From Spongiibacter thalassae (lineage in GTDB: Bacteria; Pseudomonadota; Gammaproteobacteria; Pseudomonadales; Spongiibacteraceae): a stretch of DNA of 64,000 nt. Within the stretch, counting starts at the first letter, position 1, and each line of letters starts with the position of its first letter. Position numbers and translations under genes: made by a program. The DNA lies in contig NZ_JAAWWK010000004.1 of assembly GCF_012272835.1 (NCBI RefSeq), positions 310,001 through 374,000 on the forward strand, in the 5' to 3' direction. Under the pieces are notes generated by a model. The model was not told the origin of the DNA, made no database searches, and saw only the letters and a program-made list of their open reading frames with translations. Positions 9,134 to 19,506 of this stretch are shown piece after piece.

Positions 9134-9173
9134 CTCCGTCTCCCTACAACGATAGCTTGGTCCACGTCATCCA

Positions 9174-10256
9174 CTACTCATAAAGGGTGTGTACCTTGCG
9201 CCAAACGGTTTTTATCACCGCATTGGGAATGCCCCTGCTTTTTAATAATTGAGCGACCAGCTGCTCCTGTGATTTACGGTCCTGATCCGTCAACACTGCC
9301 ATTGCGCACACCCGCCCCACATAGAGTGCGACGCCCAGTGGCGATGCGTCCGCACCGGCAGGACTGGCGCCGCCCAGCGCTCGGCGGATTTCCACCGGCA
9401 GCGCCCAGGCATCGGCAATGGATTCGCTCAGCGGAGCTGCATGACTATTGATAAGCGCGATCAGTGTCTCGCTGTGGGGCGTTAGCTCCGCAGCCTTGTA
9501 CCGGGCGATACTCAGGCGGAAAATCACGATGTAGCTCAGGTAGTAGGTCAGGCCAAGAAGATGGGCGGTAAAACTGTCGCTGGTACGGGAAGCACGGGCG
9601 TAAGTCTGCGCCACGAGGGCGGTGTTCTGGGCCATCAACCAGTAAGTGGCAGAGAAATTATCAAAGCACCCCTTATCTACCATAAACACCGGTTGCAACA
9701 GCGAGCTGGCCACCAGCGAGCGCAGGCCATCGGCGCCGAGAAGAGTCACTGACTTGCCCAGTGACTCAATGGGCTTCTCCGAGACGCGATAATAAGCCGA
9801 GTTGGCCTGTTTCAGCACACCCACTGTCAGTACCGGGTCCTGAATAATGATATCCACGAGCGCCTTCAAGGAATTTTCTTCGTGGCGAATGGCCGCGAGC
9901 AGTTGGGGCAGGATCAACGGCTTGCGGGGAAAATACTCAGGTTGGTGGATGACGCCGGGGATTTCGGCACAGACCTCCCGATAAATCTGCGCGTGCGGTT
10001 CATCGAGAGCCTGCTGCCCGCTGCAGTCTTCGCCGAACGCCCGTCGATACACCGCCTCATCCATCTGCGCGAAAACTCGAACATTGATGCCCTTCTGCCG
10101 AGGGCTTGCGCTAACCACCTCACCACCTGCGGCGCTGCTCTCGGAGAATACCGCAGGCTCAACCTGGCGGCGCTCAAGCCACAAATAGACAACACCGGAA
10201 GCAAACAGCCCTGCGCCCGCCGCAATCAACAGCACCTCGACGTGGTAATCAAACAC
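9174..10256 (-). CDS. Membrane-anchored HDOD-domain protein
   Basis: 360-aa protein with one N-terminal transmembrane helix (about residues 7-27) followed by a linker and an HDOD domain (about 105-300). The HDOD fold is seen in LPQLLAAIRHEENSLKALVDIIIQDPVLTVGVLKQANSAYYR (about 115-157) and SLGKSVTLLGADGLRSLVASSL. HDOD proteins are metal-free relatives of HD-domain hydrolases and usually act as signalling or regulatory modules. Here no second output domain is attached, only the membrane anchor. Same strand as the WS/DGAT gene upstream, with an 80-bp gap; co-transcription is possible. Its partner is unknown. Confidence 0.85.
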   Translation of the reverse strand: MFDYHVEVLLIAAGAGLFASGVVYLWLERRQVEPAVFSESSAAGGEVVSASPRQKGINVRVFAQMDEAVYRRAFGEDCSGQQALDEPHAQIYREVCAEIPGVIHQPEYFPRKPLILPQLLAAIRHEENSLKALVDIIIQDPVLTVGVLKQANSAYYRVSEKPIESLGKSVTLLGADGLRSLVASSLLQPVFMVDKGCFDNFSATYWLMAQNTALVAQTYARASRTSDSFTAHLLGLTYYLSYIVIFRLSIARYKAAELTPHSETLIALINSHAAPLSESIADAWALPVEIRRALGGASPAGADASPLGVALYVGRVCAMAVLTDQDRKSQEQLVAQLLKSRGIPNAVIKTVWRKVHTLYE

Positions 10257-10335
10257 TGCTGTCGCCTCCTTGGCTGGAAAGGTGTCTATCCCCTAACTAT
10301 AGTCGAAGAAGATCAAAGCGTTTTGGGTCGGGCTG

Positions 10336-11823
10336 TTATACCTTGGACGGCGCTCTGGCCTTGGTTACTTTCTTCTTCGCTGGGGATGACGCAGTGCGTC
10401 GCGGCTTTTTGGCACGTGCATTGAATCCGGCGGCATCCTCCAGTTCACACAGCGAGTCTTCCATATAGTCGATCAATCGCTGCACCTGGGGCAGTGATCG
10501 GCGACAGGCGACGATGCCAAAGTCGACATTATCACCATAGGTCACAAGGGTAATATTCATTGCCATGCCGTCTGTGACGATCGACATAGGATAGGAGCCC
10601 TCCATTCGCGCACCATTCCAGTACATGGTTTCACGAATTCCGGGAACGTTTGATATCACGACATTGTAGGGCGGTAGTTTTGGTATCAATCCCAGCGGCG
10701 TCAACAAAATCGAGGGTGACTGCATCAGTAGGCTAACCAGCTCTACTTCCTTGGGCGACATGCCTCGGTAAAACGCCTTGCTCGCCTGCACAGACTGGAT
10801 AATCGCCCGTATACGCTTGGTGGGATCGGCAATATGGGTGGACAGATCCGCGCTGATAGCCGCAATTGCATTGCCGGAGTCGAAGTCACCTTCCTGGCGC
10901 AAGGACACCGGCACCATCGCCTTCAAGCCCTGTTGGGTGGGTAATTCAGCGTGGTTAATCAAATACTGCCGAAGGGCGCCGGAACACATCGCCAGCACGG
11001 CATCGTTGAAGGTACCATCATAGGCCTTGGCCACCCGGTGAATCCGGGCGAAGGGCCAGGACTGAGCAACAAAGCGCCGTGCTCCCTCAACCGAGCTATT
11101 GAGCACACTCGACGGCACCCGCATATGCGGCAAGTTCAGGCTGCTCCCCCCTGCCAGCGCCCCGGTCAATCGTTTGACCGCACGGAACAGGTTTGCGCTG
11201 CTGTCATAGGTAGACTTGAGCATATCAGCAACATTGCGCAGCTCCTCCTCGGTGGGCATATCCTGTCTTCCGCTTTGCAGCGCAAGCTTATATCGCCGCC
11301 AGGACTCTTGCGATAGCGGTGACACGTCCATCACATGCTGCGGATCGCGAGACAGCATGCTGCGACTGATATGAATTGAGCGCGCGCCATCTACCGCTGC
11401 GTGATGGGTTTTGGAGTAAACCGCGAACTGGCGGTCTTGCAGACCTTCTATAAGGTGCATTTCCCACAGCGGCCGGCTGCGCTCCAGCAAAGTGCCGTGC
11501 AGCCGCGACACCAGTGTGAATAACTCCCGGTAACGGCCCGGTTTCGGCAATGCCGAATGACGCACGTGGTATTCCATATCGAGCGCGGGATCAGGTTCCC
11601 ACTGGGCATTGCCAACAACTCCGGCGCGACCCACTTTCAGGCAATCGCCAAAGGGCGTAATCAGTTCGTCGGTATCGCGGATCGTATGGGCCAGGTTGTG
11701 GAGAAATTCATGCTCGTCGGCTCCATCCGGCAGAGTAAAGAGATTCACCCCACCAATGTGCATTGGCATCTCCCGGCTCTCTGCCAACAGGAAGCCCTTA
11801 TCAACCATATTCAGCTTTTTCAT
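10336..11823 (-). CDS. Wax ester synthase / diacylglycerol acyltransferase (WS/DGAT)
   Basis: 495-aa acyltransferase that condenses acyl-CoA with a fatty alcohol or diacylglycerol to make wax esters or triacylglycerol as storage lipid, at the inner face of the membrane. The catalytic HHxxxDG motif is present as HHAAVDG (140-146), and the N terminus (MVDKGFLLAESREMPMHIGG) and PPYNVVISNVPG are typical of the bacterial family. Length fits the family (about 450-500 aa). The last 25 residues are unusually basic and alanine/serine/lysine-rich (AKKPRRTASSPAKKKVTKA...), beyond the folded domain. GAGGGCG precedes the ATG. It sits downstream of glmS on the same strand but probably has its own promoter. 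Confidence 0.93.
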   Translation of the reverse strand: MKKLNMVDKGFLLAESREMPMHIGGVNLFTLPDGADEHEFLHNLAHTIRDTDELITPFGDCLKVGRAGVVGNAQWEPDPALDMEYHVRHSALPKPGRYRELFTLVSRLHGTLLERSRPLWEMHLIEGLQDRQFAVYSKTHHAAVDGARSIHISRSMLSRDPQHVMDVSPLSQESWRRYKLALQSGRQDMPTEEELRNVADMLKSTYDSSANLFRAVKRLTGALAGGSSLNLPHMRVPSSVLNSSVEGARRFVAQSWPFARIHRVAKAYDGTFNDAVLAMCSGALRQYLINHAELPTQQGLKAMVPVSLRQEGDFDSGNAIAAISADLSTHIADPTKRIRAIIQSVQASKAFYRGMSPKEVELVSLLMQSPSILLTPLGLIPKLPPYNVVISNVPGIRETMYWNGARMEGSYPMSIVTDGMAMNITLVTYGDNVDFGIVACRRSLPQVQRLIDYMEDSLCELEDAAGFNARAKKPRRTASSPAKKKVTKARAPSKV

Positions 11824-11929
11824 ACGCCCTCGACCGCCCCTGTGCTGTGCACTATGAATTATTGAGTAAAACTATTAAATACCAAGAAATGGGTCTCTTT
11901 TACGTACACAACCACCACGCAGATTGGGG

Positions 11930-12004
11930 AACATCCGATTTTCTGGCTATATCCAAGCTGGCTCTGCTCTATTCCACGGTAACAGATTTGGCGAGATTTC
12001 TCGG
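11930..12004 (-). other. Probable attTn7 site at the 3' end of glmS, unoccupied
   Basis: Tn7-type transposons recognise the last codons of glmS through TnsD and insert about 25 bp downstream of the gene. The glmS end here encodes the conserved tail [15 protein letters not shown], so the target should be present, with insertion expected near 11944. No transposon ends or tns genes are seen before the WS/DGAT gene, so the site appears empty. This is inferred from the known family behaviour, not from a visible duplication. Confidence 0.5.
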
Positions 12005-13798
12005 CTGATCTACATCCGTACCCTTGAGTATAGCCACATGGTAGGACAATAGTTGTAGCGGGAGGGTATAAAGTATCGGCGCGATAATATCGCTGACGTG
12101 GGGCAACGCGATAAGATCCAGCCCCGGTGCCGCGCTGAAGCCAGCGGATTTGTCGCAGAAGACGAAGAGCTGGCCTCCCCGGGCCTGGACTTCCTGAAGG
12201 TTGGATTTGAGCTTTTCCAGCAGTTCATCGTTGGGGGCAATCGCCACCACCGGCATATTGCTATCTACCAATGCCAGGGGGCCATGCTTGAGTTCACCGG
12301 CGGGATAGCTTTCTGCGTGAATGTAGGAGATTTCCTTGAGCTTAAGCGCCCCCTCCATTGCCACCGGCCACTGGGCACCGCGCCCTAGAAAGAGAGCGTG
12401 ATGTTTGTCGGCAAAGGCCTCTGACATCAATTTAATAGCGGGGTCGAGGGCCAGGGTTTCGTGCATTAATTCCGGCAGGCCGTGAAGACCCTGAACAATA
12501 TTGGCCTCCTGCTGTTCATCAAGGTCGTGATAACGCCCCAGCGCGACGGTAAGCAGGAGCAATGCCACCAGTTGGGTGGTAAAGGCCTTGGTCGAGGCGA
12601 CACCGATTTCCGGCCCGGCTTCGGTCATCAAATAGAGATCAGACTCCCTGACCAGGGAGCTTTGAGCAACATTACACACCGCAAGGCTGGCGCTATAGCC
12701 GAGGGTTTTCGCTAAACGCAGGGCGGCCAGAGTATCGGCGGTTTCACCGGACTGGCTGATCGTCACAAACAGGGTGTTGTCCTGTACCTTGAATTTTCGG
12801 TAACGGAATTCACTAGCGACCTCGACCCGACAGGGCACACCGGCAATCCCTTCGATCCAGTACTTGGCTACCATACCTGCATGGTAGCTGGTGCCGCAGG
12901 CGACGATCTGCACCGAGGAGACACTTTTGAAAATATCGTTGGCCTTGCTACCCATGATTTCAGCAAGTATTTTTCCGCCACTTAATCTGCCACTCAGCGT
13001 GCGTTTTACCACATGGGGCTGCTCGTAGATTTCCTTGAGCATGTAGTGGCGATAGCTACCCTTGTCGGCACTTTCTGCCACGGTGTCGATGCGCTGGATT
13101 TCTCGCTGTGTCGGGACGTCGTTGATGTCCCAGATACGATAATGGCCCGTGCAAATTTCTGCGATATCGCCTTCTTCAAGATAAACAAAACGGTCGGTAA
13201 CCTGGCGCAGCGCGAGTTGGTCAGAGGCGATAAAGTTTTCACCAATTCCCACACCAATCACCAGTGGGCTGCCCTCGCGGGCGCACACCAACTTATCCGG
13301 CTCATCGGCGTGTATCACCGCCATGCCGTAGGCCCCTTCAAGCTCCTGTACGGCGAGTTTGACGGCACCCAGCAAATTGCGCTGTTGTTTGTAGTGGTGG
13401 TGAATCAAATGAACAATCGTTTCAGTATCGGTGGCTGAAACAAACTGATAACCCAGTGCAGTGAGCTTTTTCCGCAGCGTTTCGTGGTTTTCGATAATGC
13501 CATTGTGCACCAGCGACAATTTGCCGGAGAGATGGGGGTGGGCATTGCGCTCTGAAGGTTCGCCGTGGGTGGCCCAGCGGGTGTGCGCGACACCGGTGTG
13601 GCCGGGCAGAGGCTGCGACTCCAGCGCCCGTTGCAGCTCCGCCACCTTGCCCACCCGCTTGCGGCAGTCGTTAGCACCGGATTCAGAGATGACCGCCATA
13701 CCCGCAGAGTCGTAGCCACGGTATTCCAGGCGATGCAGCCCCTCCAAGAGAATGGCAGAGACTTCACGCTGCGCTACCGCACCTACAATTCCACACAT
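11969..13798 (-). CDS. glmS: Glucosamine-6-phosphate synthase (glutamine-hydrolysing)
   Basis: Makes glucosamine-6-phosphate from fructose-6-phosphate and glutamine, the first step to UDP-GlcNAc for peptidoglycan and lipopolysaccharide; cytoplasmic. 609 aa, the normal length. The N-terminal glutaminase domain starts [10 protein letters not shown] with the nucleophile Cys at position 2 and has [10 protein letters not shown]; two SIS sugar-isomerase domains follow ([37 protein letters not shown]), ending in LAKSVTVE. It lies 38 bp after glmU, the pathway partner, so the two are probably co-transcribed. Confidence 0.98.
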   Translation of the reverse strand: MCGIVGAVAQREVSAILLEGLHRLEYRGYDSAGMAVISESGANDCRKRVGKVAELQRALESQPLPGHTGVAHTRWATHGEPSERNAHPHLSGKLSLVHNGIIENHETLRKKLTALGYQFVSATDTETIVHLIHHHYKQQRNLLGAVKLAVQELEGAYGMAVIHADEPDKLVCAREGSPLVIGVGIGENFIASDQLALRQVTDRFVYLEEGDIAEICTGHYRIWDINDVPTQREIQRIDTVAESADKGSYRHYMLKEIYEQPHVVKRTLSGRLSGGKILAEIMGSKANDIFKSVSSVQIVACGTSYHAGMVAKYWIEGIAGVPCRVEVASEFRYRKFKVQDNTLFVTISQSGETADTLAALRLAKTLGYSASLAVCNVAQSSLVRESDLYLMTEAGPEIGVASTKAFTTQLVALLLLTVALGRYHDLDEQQEANIVQGLHGLPELMHETLALDPAIKLMSEAFADKHHALFLGRGAQWPVAMEGALKLKEISYIHAESYPAGELKHGPLALVDSNMPVVAIAPNDELLEKLKSNLQEVQARGGQLFVFCDKSAGFSAAPGLDLIALPHVSDIIAPILYTLPLQLLSYHVAILKGTDVDQPRNLAKSVTVE

Positions 13799-13836
13799 AG
13801 ACTTTGCCCTGTTTTCCGCTGTTGTCTGCTGGTTTT

Positions 13837-15204
13837 TCAGCTATTTTTTGTCGGCCGCTGCCAACCCGATATATTGCGTTGCCGGCCGCGGGCCACGCCC
13901 AGTTCGTTGTCGGCAACGGCACTGGTGATGGTCGACCCGGCACCGACAGTGGCATTTTCTCCCACTGACACCGGCGCCACCAGCGACGTGTTTGAACCGA
14001 TAAAGGCACCGTTGCCGATTTCCGTACGGAATTTGTTGACCCCGTCGTAATTGCAGGTGATTGTGCCCGCGCCGATATTAACGTTATCGCCGAGCTCTGC
14101 GTCTCCAATATAGCTGAGATGATTGATTTTGCTGCCCACCCCGACTCGGGCGTTTTTGGTTTCAACAAAATTACCCACTCTGGCTTTGCTACCCAGGTCT
14201 GTGCCGGGGCGCAGGCGAGCGAAGGGGCCAACAGTGCAATTATCGGCTAGTTTGGCGTCTTCTAACACTGAGTGACTGCGAATAACGGTATTTTCGCCAA
14301 TATCGCTGTTGATAATATGGCAGTTGGGGCCTATCTGTACGCCATCAGCCAACACCACGTCGCCTTCAAACACGCAGTTGACGTCGATAACAACATCCTG
14401 GCCGACCCGCAGTGTGCCGCGCACGTCGATACGGTCCGCATCCGCAAGGCTGGCGCCTTCAACCATCAGTTGCTCGGCGCAGTTGCGCTGGTAGCGCCGC
14501 TCCAGGGCATTGAGTTGCTGGCGGTTGTTCACGCCGTCCACTTCCCAGAGATTGGCCGGCTGCTCTACGGCGATTTCCACGCCGTCTGCCACCGCCATAG
14601 CAACGATATCGGTCAGATAGTACTCACCCTGCGCGTTGTCGGCAGACAAACGCGGCAACCACTGTTTTAGCCGCTTGGCGGACACCGCCATAATACCGGT
14701 ATTCACTTCACAGATAGACAGCTGTTCCGGGCTGGCATCTTTCTGCTCGACAATGGCCTGCACGTCGCCCTGTTCGTTGCGCACAATGCGACCATAGCCT
14801 GAGGGGTCTACCGGGGTGGCGGTTAACAGTACCAGCGGGCGCTCACTCCCGGATAACATCGAAGCCAGAGTTTCCGGAGCGATCAGGGGTACGTCCCCAT
14901 AGGTAATCAATACCATCGAGTCGTCGGCGACTGCCGGCAAGGCCTGAGCAACGGCGTGACCCGTGCCTTTCTGTTCACTCTGCATCGCCCAGCGCAGCTC
15001 ATGGCCGCTGTCAGCCATCGCCGACTTTACCTGGTCCGCGCCATGGCCGATCACAACATGAATAGCATCAGCACCTGTAGCGGCAGCGGCGTCTACAGCG
15101 TGTTTGAGCATGGCCTTGCCCGCAATGGGGTGTAATACCTTGGGCAGTTTGGAACGCATGCGGCTACCCTGACCGGCAGCGAGAATTATCACTTCCAGAG
15201 ACAT
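13837..15204 (-). CDS. glmU: Bifunctional N-acetylglucosamine-1-phosphate uridyltransferase / glucosamine-1-phosphate acetyltransferase
   Basis: Acetylates glucosamine-1-phosphate and then transfers UMP to give UDP-GlcNAc. 455 aa from the ATG at 15204, chosen because AAGGAAG lies just upstream and because the protein then begins at the conserved [16 protein letters not shown]; an earlier in-frame start at 15258 adds residues foreign to the family. The N-terminal half is the pyrophosphorylase ([19 protein letters not shown]), the C-terminal half a left-handed beta-helix of hexapeptide repeats ([27 protein letters not shown]). In related genomes glmU follows atpC; here a catabolic island separates them. 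Confidence 0.97.
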   Translation of the reverse strand: MSLEVIILAAGQGSRMRSKLPKVLHPIAGKAMLKHAVDAAAATGADAIHVVIGHGADQVKSAMADSGHELRWAMQSEQKGTGHAVAQALPAVADDSMVLITYGDVPLIAPETLASMLSGSERPLVLLTATPVDPSGYGRIVRNEQGDVQAIVEQKDASPEQLSICEVNTGIMAVSAKRLKQWLPRLSADNAQGEYYLTDIVAMAVADGVEIAVEQPANLWEVDGVNNRQQLNALERRYQRNCAEQLMVEGASLADADRIDVRGTLRVGQDVVIDVNCVFEGDVVLADGVQIGPNCHIINSDIGENTVIRSHSVLEDAKLADNCTVGPFARLRPGTDLGSKARVGNFVETKNARVGVGSKINHLSYIGDAELGDNVNIGAGTITCNYDGVNKFRTEIGNGAFIGSNTSLVAPVSVGENATVGAGSTITSAVADNELGVARGRQRNISGWQRPTKNS

Positions 15205-15450
15205 AATACTTCCTTGAGTATTCAGCGGAATGTGCGGGAATGGTAACCAAAGCCGCAACGGGCTACCAGCGACTGACGCGCCGCAAGCCCAATGCGGGGA
15301 ATATTGCCGATGACGGCAGCATTTTCGTCGAAACGCTGTCTATATGCGGTTTTACCCGCTATAGAAACAGGAAAATCTGTCGCCGTCTGGCGTCAGTTTG
15401 GGGACGGGAGACGGGAATATACACCGCCTCGCGTTCGTCACTCCTATTAG
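15205..15450. other. Intergenic gap upstream of glmU
   Basis: 246 bp between the acyl-CoA ligase stop and the glmU start, both on the minus strand. It should hold the glmU promoter and the end of the island transcript. I see no good terminator with a T run and no convincing promoter match; the plus-strand frame that opens at 15240 runs into the ligase gene out of frame and looks non-coding. Confidence 0.5.
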
Positions 15451-17052
15451 TCAGGAACTGCTCGATACGGCTTGCAAGTATCGCTCGATCAATTCCGCTT
15501 TTAATACCTTGCCCATGGTGTTGCGGGGAAAGTCGGTGTCGACAATATAGACGTCACTGACCCGCTGAAATTTTGCCAGGCGCTGATTCAACCAGGATTT
15601 CAGTTCATCCGCAGCAACGGCTTTTCCCTGGGCAAGAATAACCGCTGCCACCGGGGTTTCGCCCCATTTTTCATCCTCTATCGGGAATACCGCCACATCG
15701 ACCACCGCTTTATGCTCAAGCATGGTGGATTCGATGTCGATAGGAAACACATTCAAACCACCGGAAAGAATAATGTCTTTTTTGCGTCCGCGCAGATACA
15801 AATAACCATCGCCGTCCAGTTCACCTATGTCACCGGTGCGCAGATACAACCTGCCGTGCTTGTCGTGCCATTGTATTTCAGCGTTGGCCTCGTCCCGACA
15901 ATGGTAGCCCGACATAATACTGTTGGTGCGACCCACGATCTCGCCCACGCCGTTTCCGGTAATATCCACGTCTTGTTCGTCGATAATACGCAGGTCGCTG
16001 CCCGTCCACAGGCGTCCCACCGACTCCGGCCTGGCGCGCATTTCTTCCGGGTCGATAATGGTGCCAACACTTTCAGAAAAACCCCATAGCTCGTACAAGG
16101 TTTCGCCAATACGCTCACGCATTGCATCTTTCAGCTGAACCGGCATTGGCGCGCCAGCAGTAACAATACATTGAAGATGGCTGAAGTCCTGGCCCGCCGA
16201 TCGTGGCGATTCGCAGATCAATCGCGCCTGAGTTGGCACGATAAAGCTGTGCGTCGGTTGCAGACGCGCGCATTCATCGAGGAATTTATCAACATTGAAT
16301 GCGCCCATGGTAATCACCGTTCCCCCCAGCCATATAGCGGGAAATATCATCATCCAGGTTGCATTGCTATTGATCGGCGTCGCGACAAGGGTTCGGGACC
16401 GTCGGGTGAATCTCAGCCCGTGCCCCAACTGGTGCATAAAACCAACACGCGCCCCGTGGCTGTGAACAATCCCCTTGGGTAGCCCGGTTGTGCCCGACGA
16501 ATATATTACATTCGCCGGGTCTTCCGACCTGATCAAATGATAGTGCTCCTCAAAGGACGCATCGGCTATCAGGTCATCAAAGGCAATACCACTATGACTC
16601 CCCTCGGGGCAGCGCGCGTATACCGTGGGCAGGGCGGGCAAATGCTGCTGCACTGCCTCACCCAGATCAGTGTAGTCACTATCGACAAACAGCCGCCGGG
16701 CGGCGCAATTTTCACTGAGACGCGCCAGCATTTCCCCGGTAAGCAGCGCGGAAATCGGACATATCACCCCCCCGCAACGCATTACCGCAAACCCGACGCG
16801 ATACGACCAATAAGAACTGCCGCCGATGAGCGCCACCGCGTCGCCGGGGTTCAGTCCGTTTGCTGACAACGCATTGGCCAGGCAATTAATATCGCTGTCG
16901 AATTCTGCCCAACTGATCTGACGCTCTCCTTCGATCCACGCAATATCAGCGGGTCGGTGGCGCGCGTTGATCGCAATGGTTTCGACAATAGAAATAAATG
17001 CCGGAGAAAAATGCTTCGTCGCATTTATGCCCACAGTGTTAACCGACTTCAT
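15451..17052 (-). CDS. AMP-forming acyl-CoA ligase (fatty-acid/carboxylic acid-CoA ligase)
   Basis: 533-aa member of the ANL (acyl-adenylate-forming) superfamily that activates a carboxylic acid with ATP and CoA. Motifs: the P-loop-like IYSSGTTGLPKGIVHSHGA (about 184-202), ELWGFSESVGTI, YLRTGDIGELDGDGYLYLRGRKKDIILSGG with the hinge Asp/Arg, and the C-terminal catalytic lysine region PRNTMGKVLKAEL. Chain length or aromatic specificity is not decided by sequence. It begins 3 bp after the stop of the TonB receptor gene, so the two are translated from one message; with the island's hydrolases upstream of it in the pathway, its likely job is to activate the acid freed from an imported ester. Confidence 0.92.
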   Translation of the reverse strand: MKSVNTVGINATKHFSPAFISIVETIAINARHRPADIAWIEGERQISWAEFDSDINCLANALSANGLNPGDAVALIGGSSYWSYRVGFAVMRCGGVICPISALLTGEMLARLSENCAARRLFVDSDYTDLGEAVQQHLPALPTVYARCPEGSHSGIAFDDLIADASFEEHYHLIRSEDPANVIYSSGTTGLPKGIVHSHGARVGFMHQLGHGLRFTRRSRTLVATPINSNATWMMIFPAIWLGGTVITMGAFNVDKFLDECARLQPTHSFIVPTQARLICESPRSAGQDFSHLQCIVTAGAPMPVQLKDAMRERIGETLYELWGFSESVGTIIDPEEMRARPESVGRLWTGSDLRIIDEQDVDITGNGVGEIVGRTNSIMSGYHCRDEANAEIQWHDKHGRLYLRTGDIGELDGDGYLYLRGRKKDIILSGGLNVFPIDIESTMLEHKAVVDVAVFPIEDEKWGETPVAAVILAQGKAVAADELKSWLNQRLAKFQRVSDVYIVDTDFPRNTMGKVLKAELIERYLQAVSSSS

Positions 17053-17054
17053 TG

Positions 17055-19442
17055 TTAAAACTCCCAGTTAAACTGTCCGTAGATCAATCGCGGTTGTTCA
17101 GTAATTTCAACAAACACTCCTGAGAACAGGTCGCCCTGGCGAATACCGGTCTGCTCGTTGGTCAGATTTTCGCCGATAATTTTGAAGCTCCAACCCTGGA
17201 CCGGGTTGGAAAACCCGACGCTGGCCTTATAGCGTTCAAAACCCTCCTGCACCTTGCGCTCATCCAGGTCGAGGTCGAGAAACTGTTCGCTGATTTGCTC
17301 CACTGTTGCGCTCATATTGAATAGCACGTCGCTGCTGAAAACCGGTAGCGAAACGATCGCGGTAAGGGTGTTGTTCCACTCCGGCGCAAAGGGGAAGGAT
17401 TTACCCGAGGCGTCGCCACAGTTTGGCTCGCTGCTGCGATCCGGCGGACATTCGTTGTCGACAAATTCTATGTACTCGGTTTCGTTAAAACCGAGGGTGC
17501 CTATCAAGGTCAACCAACTATTGGGCAACCAAGTAAAGTCGCCCTCTACCCCTTGGGAGCGGGCGTCGGCGGCATTCTTCACCAGGGTTACCCCAATACC
17601 GATATTGGTACGTTCGGGGTCGCGACTTAACACCTGAAAATCTTCAACATCCATGCGGAACAGTGACACATTGGCCTTCAGGGTATTGTCCAGCCACGTT
17701 GTCTTCGCATTCAAACTCCATTCTGTGGTGTACTCGGGTTTGAAGGTCAGCTCGTCTTCAACATTGCGGAATGCAAAGGCGTTAAAACCGCCGCCCTTCA
17801 CCCCCTCTGCCCGGTGGATAAAGAAACTGAGGTTGTCGGCAGGCTGCCAATTCAGTGACACCTTGTGTTGAAACTGTTCGTCGCGCTGGCTGCGTTCTGC
17901 CTCGAATTCATCCAGGCCAGCCTGGGGTAAAATGACGGCGGGCTGGGGCTGATTGTAAAATTGTTTCCAGTCAGCCTCCTTGGTTTCCACCCCTTGGCGC
18001 ATGCCCAGCTGGAAGGTCCAGTCCTGGGCAAAATGCCATTTGAATTCGGCGAAGGCGGCAATGGATTCCGCAGATTGATTGAAGTTCTGAGTCACGTCTT
18101 CGACGTAATCTCCCTCTCCGGTGTTTGGCAGCATCGACAACAAGAGCCCCGCTTCGGCCGAATCGCTACCGCCAGCGGCCGAGGTCAGCCCCAGGAAAGC
18201 CGGCATATCGAAGATAAATCGAAAGTAGCTGTCGTTGATTTCCCGCTTCTGCCAGAACACACCCGCCACAAAATCTGTGCGCCCAAGGTCGCTGCCAAAG
18301 AGCTGGTTTAAACCAAAGAAGCCGTCGAGGTCCGGAGAAATAATGCGAAATTCCGCTGTCGTTGTGGGTGAACTGTCGCCCCCCAAACCAAAGATGGCCG
18401 GTGCCGGCGTAAAGTCGGTATCCAGTGCCAATTCCTGTTCAAGTAATGAATGCCCGCCGACGAGCACCCATCCCCATTCACCCATATTGCCTGACAGTTC
18501 CGCAGTAAGGGTTTCAATATGCACACTGCGTCCGTCCCTATCATCTAACGAGGCAATATAGTTTCCTTTTTCAAAGTCGACATTGGGGTCATAGGTGCGC
18601 AAAAAGCCCTTAACTTCTTCATTGGCGCGGATGATTTCAAAGCCCGTACCAATATCGGTGAGGTTCACTTCTTCCCAACTGATTTTCAGTTGGGTGCCAA
18701 ACAAATCGGGGGCCATTATTTTAAAGCGGTAGCCATCGCGATCATGGCCACGAAAGTTGGTTTGTGCCTTGGCAATGGTTTCGTCACTGGTATTTTCGAC
18801 AAATCCGTCACGCTTGTCGTCAAAGCCCGCCAGACGAAAACGCAGTGCATCGTTTGGCAGCGCCATACTTATCGATGCCTCATAACGTTCCCGTTCAAAC
18901 TCCCCACCCTGCACCGACAGCGCGGCTTCAAATTCTTCGCCAGGATCCTGGGTCATAATATGAATCAGGCCCGCAGTGGTGTTTTTACCGAAGGTTGTTC
19001 CCTGAGGGCCACGCAGCACCTCGATTCGTTTCAAATCGAAGGTTGCCGCCAGGAAATAAGGAATACGCGTATAGGGCACACCGTCCACGGCAAAACCCAG
19101 CGGCGGCTCAAATGCCTTGTTGTTGTTATTAAAGGTAAACCCGCGCGCCCGGGGAGCGGCAAAGAAGCCTGCCTGCTCTACCTGAACATTTGGTACATAG
19201 AGCAGCGCTTCACGAAGATCCGTTACTCCCTGTTCAGTCATGAATTTAGCGTCCATCACCGACATTGAAATAGGCACATCCTGAATCGCCTCGTCGCGCT
19301 TTTGGGCGCTGACGATAACCTCTTCGATAACCCGCTTCTGCTGAGGGTTTTTCGGCGAGTCCGCATGAGCAAGAGGCGCGGTTACCGCCGCTGCTATCAA
19401 CAAGCGCGAACATATCTTCGGGTGTACGGGTAGTCCCGGCAT
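17055..19442 (-). CDS. TonB-dependent outer-membrane receptor of the TetR island
   Basis: 795-aa receptor. The ATG at 19442 is chosen because CAGGAG lies 8-9 bases upstream and a signal peptide follows (MPGLPVHPKICSRLLIAAAV...LAHA). A TonB-box-like VIEEVIVSAQKRDE, plug motifs (VLRGPQGTTFGKNTTAGLIHI) and a C-terminal strand ending RLIYGQFNWEF are present. The family is that of receptors linked to catabolism rather than siderophores. It is the first gene of a two-gene unit with the acyl-CoA ligase and is expressed from a promoter whose start region carries a palindrome shared with the hydrolase operon, so it is probably repressed by the adjacent TetR protein and induced by the pathway substrate. 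Confidence 0.94.
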   Translation of the reverse strand: MPGLPVHPKICSRLLIAAAVTAPLAHADSPKNPQQKRVIEEVIVSAQKRDEAIQDVPISMSVMDAKFMTEQGVTDLREALLYVPNVQVEQAGFFAAPRARGFTFNNNNKAFEPPLGFAVDGVPYTRIPYFLAATFDLKRIEVLRGPQGTTFGKNTTAGLIHIMTQDPGEEFEAALSVQGGEFERERYEASISMALPNDALRFRLAGFDDKRDGFVENTSDETIAKAQTNFRGHDRDGYRFKIMAPDLFGTQLKISWEEVNLTDIGTGFEIIRANEEVKGFLRTYDPNVDFEKGNYIASLDDRDGRSVHIETLTAELSGNMGEWGWVLVGGHSLLEQELALDTDFTPAPAIFGLGGDSSPTTTAEFRIISPDLDGFFGLNQLFGSDLGRTDFVAGVFWQKREINDSYFRFIFDMPAFLGLTSAAGGSDSAEAGLLLSMLPNTGEGDYVEDVTQNFNQSAESIAAFAEFKWHFAQDWTFQLGMRQGVETKEADWKQFYNQPQPAVILPQAGLDEFEAERSQRDEQFQHKVSLNWQPADNLSFFIHRAEGVKGGGFNAFAFRNVEDELTFKPEYTTEWSLNAKTTWLDNTLKANVSLFRMDVEDFQVLSRDPERTNIGIGVTLVKNAADARSQGVEGDFTWLPNSWLTLIGTLGFNETEYIEFVDNECPPDRSSEPNCGDASGKSFPFAPEWNNTLTAIVSLPVFSSDVLFNMSATVEQISEQFLDLDLDERKVQEGFERYKASVGFSNPVQGWSFKIIGENLTNEQTGIRQGDLFSGVFVEITEQPRLIYGQFNWEF

Positions 19443-19506
19443 AGTGCTTCTCCTGAACGCCGACTGGGCTGAGAGGCACCAGGGGTTCGCATTATTGTTA
19501 TAAATT

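Noticed and set aside
15240-15560. 106-codon plus-strand frame in the glmU upstream gap
   Set aside because: It overlaps the 3' end of the acyl-CoA ligase on the other strand and its product has no recognisable pattern; the ligase is clearly real.
18690-19268. 192-codon plus-strand frame over the TonB receptor of the TetR island
   Set aside because: It is antisense to a clear receptor gene, has no ribosome-binding site, and its protein shows no domain or membrane pattern.
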